In this document: positions 8,274 through 17,063 of the stretch, piece after piece
Layout of the letters: every line of letters begins with the position of its first letter
How positions within the stretch are numbered: the first letter of the stretch is position 1
Source: Vibrio quintilis
Lineage (GTDB): Bacteria > Pseudomonadota > Gammaproteobacteria > Enterobacterales > Vibrionaceae
Length of the DNA: 64,000 nt
Assembly: GCF_024529975.1 (NCBI RefSeq)
Contig: NZ_AP024898.1
Coordinates: 1,550,001 to 1,614,000, forward strand
Direction: 5' to 3'
Notes under the pieces: model-generated
The model's database searches: none
The model's input: only the letters and a program-made list of their open reading frames with translations
Told to the model about the DNA's origin: nothing
Position numbers and translations under genes: made by a program

Positions 8274-9358
8274 GGTGATACTTCTTTCAGCGTCACCGCC
8301 AGCACATCCAGCGCTGCCGTCAGTTGGTCCCATTGCGCTTCATCCGCCGGTAATCCGAACCGGATCGCGTTTTTCTCATCACATAACCGGGTCAATACCT
8401 GCTGCTGGCACAACACCTCATGGCAGGCGACGGCATGGTCCAGATACACCGTGGTAAACAGCGGTGTGCCTGCTCTGAAGCCATCCACTTCGGGAGCATT
8501 GACTTCAGAATCATTCACCCCGGAAGCCTTCAGCTTGCTGTCCAGCAGCTGATTCAGCCTCTCGGAAGCCGCCTGAATCCTCCCGGCGGTTGCCTGCTGC
8601 CACGCGCTGTCCTGAAGTGCCCGTTTCATCACCCAGCGCGCCGGTCCGGACACGGTCCACGGGCCGAGGGTTTCTTCCAGCAGCGCTTTGATCACCGGTT
8701 TGGCAAACACAAAACCGACCCGTGCGCCCGCCATGCCGAAAAACTTACCGACGGAGCGCAGCACAATCAGGTTTTCATGGTGAGAAGCAGTGCTGAGCAT
8801 TGACAGTTCCGGAGTGCAATCGGCAAAGGCTTCATCGACGATCAGATACCCGCCTTTGCGCTGCTTCTCTTGCAAGGCGGCGTGTAATGCATCCGGCCGG
8901 GCCAGCTTCCCTGTGGGATTATTCGGGTTGATCAGCAATACGACATCGCTGATAGCGAACTGGTGCTGCGTAGGAAAATCATCATAAAACTCAATCTCCC
9001 ATGCCTTGCCATTCTGCTCAAAACTACCCCACGCCTGCTGATGTTCTTTGTAACCCACACGGGGCAGCGCGATGGTGCCACAGCGCCCCATTTCCAGCGT
9101 AATCACACCCGACAGCGCCATAATGGCTGCCTGAGATCCCGCCACGGCCACCGGCATCTGTGCCGCACCATAATAATCTTTGGCTGCCGCTTCCAGACCA
9201 TCGCCGGTCTCCGGCAGCCGGTTCCAGACTGATGCCGGGATTTCCCCGACCGGATAAGTAAACGGGCTAACGCCCGTGGAAAGGTCAATCCAGTCGGCCG
9301 GATTGCTGCCATATCGGGCGGCAATTTCGATCAGATTACCGCCATGTTTGATTGCCAT
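8261..9358 (-). CDS. cobD: L-threonine-O-3-phosphate decarboxylase (class I aminotransferase fold)
   Basis: A 365-residue PLP enzyme that makes (R)-1-amino-2-propanol phosphate, the linker between the corrin ring and the nucleotide loop. It starts MAIKHGGNLIEIAARYG followed by WIDLSTGVSP, typical of CobD/CobC decarboxylases. It also has NPNNPTGKL (substrate/PLP contact), the DEAF motif with the PLP-pairing Asp, and LRSVGKFFGMAGARVGF with the Schiff-base lysine. TAGGAG lies just upstream of the ATG. It follows cbiB by about 138 nt, and that gap is filled by a short tandem repeat. The same enzyme is called CobC in Pseudomonas, and the Salmonella name is used here. Confidence 0.92.
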   Translation of the reverse strand: MAIKHGGNLIEIAARYGSNPADWIDLSTGVSPFTYPVGEIPASVWNRLPETGDGLEAAAKDYYGAAQMPVAVAGSQAAIMALSGVITLEMGRCGTIALPRVGYKEHQQAWGSFEQNGKAWEIEFYDDFPTQHQFAISDVVLLINPNNPTGKLARPDALHAALQEKQRKGGYLIVDEAFADCTPELSMLSTASHHENLIVLRSVGKFFGMAGARVGFVFAKPVIKALLEETLGPWTVSGPARWVMKRALQDSAWQQATAGRIQAASERLNQLLDSKLKASGVNDSEVNAPEVDGFRAGTPLFTTVYLDHAVACHEVLCQQQVLTRLCDEKNAIRFGLPADEAQWDQLTAALDVLAVTLKEVSPCAG

Positions 9359-9410
9359 TCACCACTCCTAACATTCGAAATACACTTGTCATCAAAGCCG
9401 ATCCGTGTTC

Positions 9411-9510
9411 AAAAGGCGTCTGTCCTCAGAAGATGCCTCTCAATCAAAAGGTGCCTGTCCCCAGAAGATACCTCCTCAATTAAAAGGTGCCTGTCCTCAG
9501 AAGATGCCCG
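9411..9510. repeat. Tandem repeat of 35-36 nt, about three units
   Basis: Units start at 9411, 9446 and 9482 with AAAAGGYGYCTGTCC followed by YCAGAAGATRCC. They lie between cbiB and cobD, and the last unit runs into the 3' end of cbiB, supplying its final codons (G-I-F-stop). The GGTGCCTGTCC phrase is the same core that recurs as GGACAGGCAC in other intergenic regions of the window (near 20870, 26490, 27000, 34180, 37550, 45490). Confidence 0.85.
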
Positions 9511-10483
9511 CTAACACGCATGCCAGCCACAGGTAACTCAGGGCAAAGCTGCCCCGCACCACCAGCCGGTTGGCGCAGGGAATCACGTCTGCGGTAGCAT
9601 ACGCGCCGATGCCCATCGGCTTTTTATCGTGCAACACGCCATGATAGTAAGCCGGGCCGCCAATCGTCACTTTGAGTGCGCCTGCGCCTGTGGTCATCAC
9701 CACCCCGCCATTGGGGCTACTGCAGGCTTTCGCCTGCGTTTGCCAGCAATGGATGGCCTCTTTGAAACTGCCCTGCAACGCATACACCAGCGCGGTCACC
9801 CGTGCGGGCAGCCAGCATAACAAGTCATCCATCTTTGCGCTGAAAAAACCGAAATTCAAGTACTTATCGTTCTTGTAACCCCACATCGCATCAAGCGTGT
9901 TGACCAGACGCAGCAACACCGCGCCGGGCGCGCCCAACAGCAAAAACCAGATCATCGGCGCAAACACGGCGTCGTTGCCGTTTTCCAGTACCGACTCAAT
10001 GGCCGAGGAAACAATTTCTTTCTCCTGCATCTTTTCGGTATTGCGGCTCACGATCAGCGACACCTGTTTGCGCGCCTGATCGATCTCACCCGCTTTCAGC
10101 GGCCGGTAGATATTTTCCACGTGTTGAATCAGACTGCGGCCACCGATAGTGAGATACAGGATCGCGGCATTGAGGACAAACCAGAGCAGCGGGCTGCACT
10201 GCTCTGCCCACGCGACCAGAAACGCCGTGACCCACACTACGGGCACCACGGCCAGCATCCAGCCCAGCACGCCCTGCTGTTTCTCACTCAGAAAGGAAAG
10301 CCTGCGGCAAAACGCTTCGATGCGTTGCGCCAGATTGCCGAAGCCAACCAACGGATGAAAGCGACGCGGCTCACCCAGCCAGCGATCCAGCCACAGCGCC
10401 GCAATTAAGATCAAAGCGCCCGCCAGTAAACCCGGTGCAATGATGGAGGCCAGCCATGCAGGCAAGCTGAATTCAGACCACAT
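9497..10483 (-). CDS. cbiB: Adenosylcobinamide-phosphate synthase, membrane protein
   Basis: About 328 residues. It couples aminopropanol (phosphate) to adenosylcobyric acid in the inner membrane. An N-terminal helix (LLAGALILIAALWLDRWLGEP) leads into the conserved FHPLVGFGNLAQRIE. A central RLVNTLDAMWGYKNDKY and FGFFSAKMDDLLCWLPARVTAL are diagnostic of CbiB, and several hydrophobic helices follow up to the C-terminus (LSYLWLACVLAGIF). The start ATG at 10483 overlaps the cobA-hemD stop by 11 nt. The frame is open to 10531 but adds a stretch that lies in the neighbour. The final three codons are formed by a short tandem repeat, an unusual 3' end that may have altered the original C-terminus slightly. 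Confidence 0.92.
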   Translation of the reverse strand: MWSEFSLPAWLASIIAPGLLAGALILIAALWLDRWLGEPRRFHPLVGFGNLAQRIEAFCRRLSFLSEKQQGVLGWMLAVVPVVWVTAFLVAWAEQCSPLLWFVLNAAILYLTIGGRSLIQHVENIYRPLKAGEIDQARKQVSLIVSRNTEKMQEKEIVSSAIESVLENGNDAVFAPMIWFLLLGAPGAVLLRLVNTLDAMWGYKNDKYLNFGFFSAKMDDLLCWLPARVTALVYALQGSFKEAIHCWQTQAKACSSPNGGVVMTTGAGALKVTIGGPAYYHGVLHDKKPMGIGAYATADVIPCANRLVVRGSFALSYLWLACVLAGIF

Positions 10484-11909
10484 CAGTGCACGCTCCGGAA
10501 GTGGCGAACTCTGCGGGTTCAGCGAACGCATTCAGCTTGCCCGCCTCTTTTAAATCACTCACCTCAATCGAATCGTCCAACCCGACCCAATCCGGCTGAA
10601 CGCCCGGTTCTGTCACCTTGTCATGGGCCTGCGCCCACGTTCTGACGGCTTCGTTCAGCGGCACCAGCTGCGCGTGTTGCACCGATTCGGGATGATGCTG
10701 TGCAATCGACTGATAGATCGCAATATTGTCTGCCAGCACCCAGTCAACCGCTGGTAACGCATAGTGTTGCGGCTCGCTCACCGTCCGGCCTGCCAGATAA
10801 AACCGCGCCGGGTCATCCAGCGCCTGCGCTTCACTGAGTGTGAGCGTCATCGCCTGTTCAGATAAACGGGCCGGACGAATCCCCACGTTGCGCAGCGCCT
10901 TTTGCACCGCACGGTTGTCACTCCCCATCGGCATGGGGAAGCGGCGAATATCCCAGTCGTTTGCCAACACCGCGCGCCACCACACATTGAAGGCGGGTAA
11001 ATCGCTGAAACCCAGCTCCGGCAGTGACGCCACCTGTTCCAACGCTTCGCGGCCAATCAACGACTGCACCGGCATCTGTTCAATCGCGATCACTTCCGCC
11101 CCCGCATTGCGCAGTGCAGACAATGCCCCGTACTGGCCACACACCAGCACGCGAACTCCGGCGAGCGGCAACTGGCTGCGCCAGTCCAGCGCTTGTGCCA
11201 GCGTGACAACTTCACCGATAATCACCAGTGCCGGGCCGGTATATCCGGCCTGTTCGACCGCATCGACGATGGTGTCCAGCGTAGCGGTAATACAGCTGTG
11301 ATCGGCGCTGGTGGCGGAGCTGATCAACGCAATCGGCGTCTCTTTCGCGGTGCCGCTTTCTGTCAGGCTCCGGATGTGTTCCGCCAGTTTTTTCGCCCCC
11401 ATATACAGTACGAATGTGCCGCCATCCGGGCCAAGGCGACTCAGTGCGCGCAGGGCTTTGGACCCTTTATGGCCGCTGACAAAAGTCACGGCCGATGCCA
11501 TCCCGGCACTGGTGAGCGGGAAGCCGGAATAAGCTGCTGCGCCTAAAGCTGCGGTAATGCCCGGCACAATTTCGTAAGGGATGCCGTTTTGCTTCAGGTC
11601 ACGGCACTCTTCGGTGGTACGGCCAAAAATACAGGGGTCACCGGCTTTAAGACGGGCCACCTGTTTGCCTTGCCGGGCGAAATCCAGCACATCCGGGTGC
11701 ATCCCGTAATCAATATGCGTGCCCTGATAGCCCCGATAGCCGACCTGATGGAGCTGGACATGGTCCGGAATGGTGGAAAGAATCGCAGCGCTGACCAGCT
11801 GGTCGTAACACACCACATCACATGCCGCAAGCAGCTGCTTCGCGCGGCAGGTTAGCAGCCCCGGGTCGCCCGGCCCCGCACCGATTAAATACACCTTACC
11901 TTGATTCAT
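10473..11909 (-). CDS. cobA: Uroporphyrinogen-III C-methyltransferase fused to HemD-like domain
   Basis: About 478 residues. Residues 1-245 are a SAM-dependent uroporphyrinogen-III methyltransferase that makes precorrin-2: KVYLIGAGPGDPGLLTCRA, VVCYDQLVS, and LKAGDPCIFGR are the family signatures. The C-terminal about 230 residues resemble uroporphyrinogen-III synthase in layout (RVLVCGQYGALSALRNAGAEV, then SDNRAVQKALRNVGIRP, then FYLAGRTVSEPQHYALPAVDW) but are poorly conserved, so activity of that half is uncertain. The start is the ATG at 11909 with GGAGAG upstream, overlapping the cbiF stop by 14 nt. CobA-HemD fusions are known in other bacteria. Gene order places this first committed step in the middle of the operon. 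Confidence 0.88.
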   Translation of the reverse strand: MNQGKVYLIGAGPGDPGLLTCRAKQLLAACDVVCYDQLVSAAILSTIPDHVQLHQVGYRGYQGTHIDYGMHPDVLDFARQGKQVARLKAGDPCIFGRTTEECRDLKQNGIPYEIVPGITAALGAAAYSGFPLTSAGMASAVTFVSGHKGSKALRALSRLGPDGGTFVLYMGAKKLAEHIRSLTESGTAKETPIALISSATSADHSCITATLDTIVDAVEQAGYTGPALVIIGEVVTLAQALDWRSQLPLAGVRVLVCGQYGALSALRNAGAEVIAIEQMPVQSLIGREALEQVASLPELGFSDLPAFNVWWRAVLANDWDIRRFPMPMGSDNRAVQKALRNVGIRPARLSEQAMTLTLSEAQALDDPARFYLAGRTVSEPQHYALPAVDWVLADNIAIYQSIAQHHPESVQHAQLVPLNEAVRTWAQAHDKVTEPGVQPDWVGLDDSIEVSDLKEAGKLNAFAEPAEFATSGACTDVV

Positions 11910-12699
11910 CACCCTCTCCTTCGTGGTCCGGTGCAGGTTCAACAACCCGGGCTTTGCGACAGGCATGCGAGAACGCCGGGTCATAGAGTTTCGAATCAAC
12001 AAAGTCCTCGATCGCAAACACTTTGCTGACAATAATCATCGCCGTTGAGCGGATATTGGCGGCCTGCATTTTTTCGGCAATATCCGCCAGTGTGCCGCGC
12101 AGAATGCGCTGCTGCGGATGCGATGCTTTCTCGACCACACACACCGGCCAGTGTGGCGGATACACGTCACTGAGTTCACGCACCACTTTGCGGATCAGGG
12201 TCGCACTTAAAAACAGGCACAAGGTGGCTTCATGGCGGGCCAGCGACCGGAGGTTCTCTTTGTCCGGCACCGGCGTTCGGCCGGAAGCGCGGGAGAGAAT
12301 AATGGTCTGGCACGCTTCGGGCAGTGTCAGCTCCTGACCAAGCGCCGCCGCTGCCGCCTGAAACGAAGACACCCCCGGCACCACCTGCCAATCGATGCCC
12401 AACGCGTCCAGCCTGCGGGTTTGTTCCGCCAGTGAAGAATAGATCGACAGATCGCCGGTCTGCACCCGGGCAACATCTTCGCCGTTGGCGTGCGCATCGG
12501 TGTACACCTGGGTGATCTGGTCCAGATCCATGCTGGCCGAGTCATAGACGCGCGCGTCCGGCTGTGCGCGTTCAATCACGGCTTTCGGCACCAGACTGCC
12601 CGCGTACAGCACCACCGGGCAGGTTTCGACCAGTTTTGCCCCTTTTACGGTAATCAAATCCGGATCCCCCGGACCGGCACCAATAAAATAGACCGTCAT
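11896..12699 (-). CDS. cbiF: Cobalt-precorrin-4 C11-methyltransferase
   Basis: A 267-residue SAM-dependent tetrapyrrole methylase. It starts MTVYFIGAGPGDPDLITVKG, then VVLYAGSLVP, and TGDLSIYSSLAEQ around residue 85, which together identify CbiF/CobM rather than the other ring methylases. Length is typical. The ATG overlaps the cbiH stop by 4 nt (ATGA), so translation is coupled. The C-terminal tail (KARVVEPAPDHEGEGDESR) is a variable extension and overlaps the start of cobA. Confidence 0.93.
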   Translation of the reverse strand: MTVYFIGAGPGDPDLITVKGAKLVETCPVVLYAGSLVPKAVIERAQPDARVYDSASMDLDQITQVYTDAHANGEDVARVQTGDLSIYSSLAEQTRRLDALGIDWQVVPGVSSFQAAAAALGQELTLPEACQTIILSRASGRTPVPDKENLRSLARHEATLCLFLSATLIRKVVRELSDVYPPHWPVCVVEKASHPQQRILRGTLADIAEKMQAANIRSTAMIIVSKVFAIEDFVDSKLYDPAFSHACRKARVVEPAPDHEGEGDESR

Positions 12700-13577
12700 A
12701 CGATTTCCCCGTTTTTTGCCGGTGCCTGAGATGCAGATAAAGCGGACGCTGAGACTGCGCTGTCAGTGATATCGCCTTGAGCGGGTTGCTGCAAAGTGCG
12801 CCCCGGCGTCTGTCCCTGACGGGTTGCCCCATCGTCTAAGCTGTATTTGTTTTGATAGCCACGCGGTGTCACGATGAGATCCTTGAAGCGATAACTACTT
12901 TCGTTGCCGACGATCACCGCGGCATTCATGCCAAATTCAAGGTTGGTAAATTGGTCCAGCGTTGACAGTTCAACCCGCTGTTCCTCACGATAAGCCGCGT
13001 TGACCACCGCCACCGGCGTCTCTGCCGGGCGATATTTGCGCAGGATGCGCTGCGCTTCAATAATCTGGGTTTGCCGTTTTTTCGAACGCGGATTGTAGAA
13101 GGTGATCGCAAAGTCAGCCATCGCGGCGGCTTCGATTCGGCGGGTGATCACCTCCCACGGGGTCAGTAAATCGGACAGCGAAATGGTGCAACTGTCGTGG
13201 CCCAGCGGCGCCCCCACCAGTGAGGCACAGGCATTGGCGGCAGTGATTCCCGGCACAGTTTCCACGTCAATCTCAATCGCTTTGGCGGCGATCAGCTCAA
13301 ACACCAGCGGCGCCATAGCATACATTCCGGCATCGCCGGAACACACGAGTGCGACGTCTTTCCCTTCCCGGACCTGTTGAATGGCGGCATCCGCCCGTTG
13401 CCACTCCTGCGTCATGCCGGAGCGGACCAGCGTCTGGGTGTCAAGCAGCGACGCAATCAGTTTGACATACGGGCCGTAGCCCACCACCACATCCACACTT
13501 TTGATCACGGTTTGTGCGCGAACGGACATCAGATCCAGACTGCCGGGGCCTAACCCCACCAGATAGAGTTTAGCCAC
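12696..13577 (-). CDS. cbiH: Cobalt-precorrin-3 C17-methyltransferase
   Basis: A 293-residue ring-contracting methylase. Signatures are LYLVGLGPGSLDLMSVRA, VVGYGPYVKLI, CSGDAGMYAMAP near residue 80, and FYNPRSKKR near 160, matching CbiH/CobJ. The start is a GTG at 13577 with GAGGAG upstream, inside the end of cbiK (8-nt overlap). The last 50 residues (about 245-293, rich in Ala, Ser, Gln) extend past the usual domain end and look like a low-complexity tail. In the cobalt-early pathway this enzyme closes the delta-lactone and contracts the ring. Confidence 0.93.
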   Translation of the reverse strand: MAKLYLVGLGPGSLDLMSVRAQTVIKSVDVVVGYGPYVKLIASLLDTQTLVRSGMTQEWQRADAAIQQVREGKDVALVCSGDAGMYAMAPLVFELIAAKAIEIDVETVPGITAANACASLVGAPLGHDSCTISLSDLLTPWEVITRRIEAAAMADFAITFYNPRSKKRQTQIIEAQRILRKYRPAETPVAVVNAAYREEQRVELSTLDQFTNLEFGMNAAVIVGNESSYRFKDLIVTPRGYQNKYSLDDGATRQGQTPGRTLQQPAQGDITDSAVSASALSASQAPAKNGEIV

Positions 13578-14409
13578 AGCTTATCTCCTCAGCAGGCGCT
13601 TTGAGCCGGGTCAGGCCCTGATCGATCTGGGTGAAAATGATGTCGGTCACGGCTTCGAGCGACAATAAATGAAAAGACTCGCCCTGCGCGCCTTCCGCGA
13701 TATGGACGTCACACCATGCCGACAACTGCGCCTTGATCTCCGCCATGTCATTGACAAAGTGGTTACCGGAAACCAGCAACAGCGGAATGATCCGCAGCAC
13801 CGGCTTCGTCTCCGCTTTTACCCGGCTTTGAATCGCCGATTTCAGCAACTCAAACGGCATCGCCCCTTCCAGTGAGCAGGAGATGTTTTTCGCCGACAGT
13901 TGGGAAAGAAACGTATCGCAATAACTGATCGCCTGATGGCCCGGATTATCCAGATAAGGCGCACCGTGGTGGACAAACAGGTTGATATCGCTGCCCTGAG
14001 CAAAGCGCTGATTCAGCCCGGCCAACAGCGCATTCGCCCGGTGGGTGTGGTGAATGATCGCGGGCGTTGTGTCAATCGCCGATAAAGAAAACTGTTGAAA
14101 TCCTTCGACAATCTGCCCGACCTGCTTGTGCTCATCGGTGGGGAACAGATAGCAGGACACCACCAGAATGCGCTGATAACCCGCCATATCCAGATCGGCG
14201 AGCACCGCTGGCAGGTGCTGGCACGCCTGTCCTTTTTCAGCCAGTTTTTTGATCACCATCCGCGAGCTGACCGCGATTCTCACTTCTGCCTGCGGGTAGC
14301 GTTGTTGCACCTGATGCATCAGTGCCTGATAACGTTGCTGCTCAACCACCGACCCAAAACAACTCAGCACAATCGCAGTGCCCCGGGTGTAATGCCTTAA
14401 TCTTTTCAT
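13570..14409 (-). CDS. cbiK: Sirohydrochlorin cobaltochelatase, CbiK-like
   Basis: About 279 residues. It inserts cobalt into sirohydrochlorin, the step that defines the anaerobic route. TAIVLSCFGSVVEQ at the start and IIPLLLVSGNHFVNDMAEI near residue 215 match the CbiK/HemH-like chelatase fold, with a metal-binding His in SGNHFVNDM and another candidate in IHHTHRANALLAGLNQRF. No signal peptide is present, so it is cytoplasmic. The ATG at 14409 is preferred. An upstream GTG at 14439 is in frame but lies in a 16-17 nt tandem repeat. It is separated from cbiG by about 97 nt, one of the few real gaps in the operon. CbiX-type enzymes are the main alternative. Confidence 0.82.
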   Translation of the reverse strand: MKRLRHYTRGTAIVLSCFGSVVEQQRYQALMHQVQQRYPQAEVRIAVSSRMVIKKLAEKGQACQHLPAVLADLDMAGYQRILVVSCYLFPTDEHKQVGQIVEGFQQFSLSAIDTTPAIIHHTHRANALLAGLNQRFAQGSDINLFVHHGAPYLDNPGHQAISYCDTFLSQLSAKNISCSLEGAMPFELLKSAIQSRVKAETKPVLRIIPLLLVSGNHFVNDMAEIKAQLSAWCDVHIAEGAQGESFHLLSLEAVTDIIFTQIDQGLTRLKAPAEEISCG

Positions 14410-14423
14410 GCGTTCACTTTTCC

Positions 14424-14472
14424 ACTTCTGTTTATTCACAACTTCTGTTATTTACAACTTCTGTTATTCACA
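14424..14472. repeat. Tandem repeat of 16-17 nt, three units, ahead of cbiK
   Basis: Units at 14424-14440, 14441-14456 and 14457-14472 all have the form ACTTCTGTTATTCACA with one or two changes. They occupy most of the gap between cbiG and cbiK and lie where the ribosome would load for cbiK, so copy number could influence its translation. That effect is inference. Confidence 0.85.
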
Positions 14473-14506
14473 GCACCCTGATGTTCAGTCACTGCAATGG
14501 GTTCTT

Positions 14507-16222
14507 TCACTGATATGGCCTGCACTTCAATCGCTGTCGTTTTTTTTTATCAATGCTTGTTTTTTCATCAATGTTTGTTTTTTTCATCAATGGTTCCGGT
14601 TCTTCAACCCACGCAAAAAACGACGCCTCAAGCACCTGTGTCAGCGGTTTATTTTCTGACAGCGCCACAAAGATCGCCTGCCACTGCGCGATCGACAAAG
14701 CTTCCACGCCCCGCAACCACAGGCCATGATTGGCGGAAGGTTGCCGTGAGCGCTCATACACCACCAGAGTGGCGCGGTTACGGCAGGCACCGACGCACAT
14801 GGCGCGGCTGATTTTGATCCGCTGTTGTCCTGTGGCGAGCCCGAGTTCTTTCAAAATGCCCCGGAGATCATGAGCCAGATTTTTACTTCCGGCTTTGGCA
14901 CATCGCTGGCCTTCACACAGCAGAATATGGTGGGTGTGATAGAGCATGGGGCGATCTAAATCGACATGCCTGGGTTTACACTGATAGCCTTCCACCACCT
15001 CGTTACCGTAAGCGTTCACTCTGACTTCACGGGGCTGAGCCTCGGGGCGATCCGCTGGATGCGAATGCCCGCTATGCTTTGTCTCATCCAGCCAGTTTTT
15101 CTGCTTGTGCCTGCGCAGGGGTTCGCTGTATTCCCGGCGACAGCAAGCAACCGTCATATGAAAACCATCCTGTTTGAACACCCATTTAGGCACCAATAGC
15201 TGACGGGTTTGACTGAGTTTGAGCGCTGCCGCTTCCGCCACCGAATTGCTGCCGGTGACCTGTTTGACATAATCTGACGGGTGTTCAATCCCTTCGGTCC
15301 CATCAAGCACTTCAGCTTCATAGGTGGTAAAAGGCCATTGCCGGTCGCGGGACAAAGCATTCAGGCCGGGTTCATCGGCTTTCAGCGCAATACTCGCGAT
15401 GGCCTGCACCGACTCTAACGCCAGATTAAACTGGTCACTAAAGGCGGCTAAGCCCGCTTCGAGCACCGCCAGCGGTGTGTTGCGGTCACATCCCAGCCCC
15501 AGCACCAGCGATTTGGGACGCCACAGCACCAGCTGATTGTCCCAGCCGGTCAGATCGGGTGATTTCCGGTCACTGATCAAAATGGCGCCGTTGAACGCCT
15601 CACTTTGGATACCTTCGAGCGTGGTATGCGTCAGCAAATGCGCGGGCATCCGTTTGTCATATTTCCACCAATGCCGTTCACCCGCTTCCTGCGCCACAAT
15701 CACCGGTTGCTGGTTGACAATGGCGGCAGAGACCGGCGTCAACGCGGGTTCCGAGACCGGGTCCAGCGTCCAGCCAAACGGCGCGCCCAGCATATCCGCC
15801 GACAGAGTTTGCGATGTGTCAGACGCGGTGGTAATCACGGGCGTGGCTTTGACCAGATGCGCGACCCGTTCCGTCAGCGCATTGGCACCGCCGCGATGCC
15901 CGGACAGCATCGAAATCGCGAATGTGGCCTGCTCATCCATACAAACCACTGCCGGGTCGGTGCGCTTATCTTGCAGTAAAGGGCCGATGATCCGGCTGAC
16001 AATCCCGGTGGCACAAATAAAAATATGCCCGTCGTACTGATTGAAACGGGCAGCAACAAAATCAGACAGAGGCAACGTCAGGGGGGCTGCTTTTTCCGGT
16101 TCATCCGCCTTATCCAACGCCACCGGCGCAACAAACAGGTCGCTAAACGGCAGCGCTTTTTTCAGCATCGCCCCCGGCTTTGCGCCCGCGACAGTTATCA
16201 CATAAATCGCAAGTTTCATCAT
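14507..16222 (-). CDS. cbiG: CbiG cobalt-precorrin-5A hydrolase fused to a thioredoxin-like 2Fe-2S domain
   Basis: 571 residues. About residues 1-380 form CbiG: FICATGIVSRIIGPLLQDKRTDPAVV and ISMLSGHRGGANALTERVA in the N-terminal part, SLVLGLGCDRNTPLAVLEAGL in the C-terminal part. CbiG opens the lactone and releases acetaldehyde. A further 120 residues follow a His-rich linker and carry four cysteines spaced LLCEGQRC ... MCVGACRN, the pattern of a thioredoxin-like 2Fe-2S ferredoxin, perhaps delivering electrons to the missing reductase step. The last 25 residues are a basic repeat (MKKTNIDEKTSIDKKKRQ) encoded by three 18-19 nt tandem copies. The start ATG sits 9 nt after cbiL. The ferredoxin fusion is clear from sequence. 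Its partner is unknown. Confidence 0.9.
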   Translation of the reverse strand: MMKLAIYVITVAGAKPGAMLKKALPFSDLFVAPVALDKADEPEKAAPLTLPLSDFVAARFNQYDGHIFICATGIVSRIIGPLLQDKRTDPAVVCMDEQATFAISMLSGHRGGANALTERVAHLVKATPVITTASDTSQTLSADMLGAPFGWTLDPVSEPALTPVSAAIVNQQPVIVAQEAGERHWWKYDKRMPAHLLTHTTLEGIQSEAFNGAILISDRKSPDLTGWDNQLVLWRPKSLVLGLGCDRNTPLAVLEAGLAAFSDQFNLALESVQAIASIALKADEPGLNALSRDRQWPFTTYEAEVLDGTEGIEHPSDYVKQVTGSNSVAEAAALKLSQTRQLLVPKWVFKQDGFHMTVACCRREYSEPLRRHKQKNWLDETKHSGHSHPADRPEAQPREVRVNAYGNEVVEGYQCKPRHVDLDRPMLYHTHHILLCEGQRCAKAGSKNLAHDLRGILKELGLATGQQRIKISRAMCVGACRNRATLVVYERSRQPSANHGLWLRGVEALSIAQWQAIFVALSENKPLTQVLEASFFAWVEEPEPLMKKTNIDEKTSIDKKKRQRLKCRPYQ

Positions 16223-16231
16223 CCCTACTCC

Positions 16232-16996
16232 CTACGCAGCGGACGGACTGCCGCGCAGCACACCACGGCGCTGGCGGATAGAGAGCTGCACCATCGAGAA
16301 GTAACGATGCTCATCCGGCACGTCCTCCAGATTGTGGTAAATCTCTTGTTTATCGGTGCTGGCATGCGACACATACGTTGCGCACTCTTCCAGCCCCAGT
16401 GCTTTTAACCGGGCCTGTAACGGGGCAATCATCCGGCCTGCTTTCATCAGCATAATGGTGTCAAATTCTTTGACCAGCCGGTCCAGACACCCGATACCAT
16501 ACGTGGCGGGGACGACACAAAACCGCTCTTTGCCTTCGGCCAGCGAGATTTTGGTCGCCGCCGGCACCGCAGTCACTGAGGTCACGCCCGGCACAATCAC
16601 CGGCACGACATCCGGCATGATGGCGTCCAGTTCCTGCTGAATATAACTCCAGGTGCTGAAAACTGAGGGATCCCCTTCGGTAATGAAAACCACCGACTTT
16701 CCCTGCCGCAGCCGGTCATGAATCGCCATCGCGGCAGCCTGCCAGGCCGGGACATTCACGGTGGCATCCCGGGTCATCGGAAAGTGGAGAAAGCAGTGTT
16801 CGCCTTTGATCTCCGCTTCAGGAATCGCGCCGGTAACAATTTCCCAGGCAAACGAGTCGGCTTTGCCTTTGGTTTTTTCCGGAATCGCCACCACATCGGC
16901 TTCCTGAATCAGGCGGGCAGCTTTGAGCGTCAGCAGTTCGCTGTCTCCGGTGCCGACACCGACGGCGTACAACTGACCATACTGATTGTTCTTCAT
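16232..16996 (-). CDS. cbiL: Cobalt-precorrin-2 C20-methyltransferase
   Basis: A 254-residue SAM-dependent methylase: LYAVGVGTGDSELLTLKAARLI at the N-terminus, VVFITEGDPSVFSTWSYIQQEL near residue 105 and VPGVTSVTAVPAATKISLAEG near 135 identify the CbiL/CobI family. The ATG is preceded by GAAGGAG. It is the first gene after the MITE insertion at 17064-17329, so its transcript must read through, or start after, the MITE hairpin. No separate promoter stands out in the 67 nt between the element and the ATG. Confidence 0.93.
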   Translation of the reverse strand: MKNNQYGQLYAVGVGTGDSELLTLKAARLIQEADVVAIPEKTKGKADSFAWEIVTGAIPEAEIKGEHCFLHFPMTRDATVNVPAWQAAAMAIHDRLRQGKSVVFITEGDPSVFSTWSYIQQELDAIMPDVVPVIVPGVTSVTAVPAATKISLAEGKERFCVVPATYGIGCLDRLVKEFDTIMLMKAGRMIAPLQARLKALGLEECATYVSHASTDKQEIYHNLEDVPDEHRYFSMVQLSIRQRRGVLRGSPSAA

Positions 16997-17063
16997 GAGA
17001 CTCCTTCAAGGCGCTTACTTTGAGCTTTTTTTATTAAGAATTTCTTTATACAAAACCGGTTTA

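Noticed and set aside
15537..16040. Plus-strand open frame opposite cbiG
   Set aside because: Antisense shadow of a clearly coding region, with no family resemblance.
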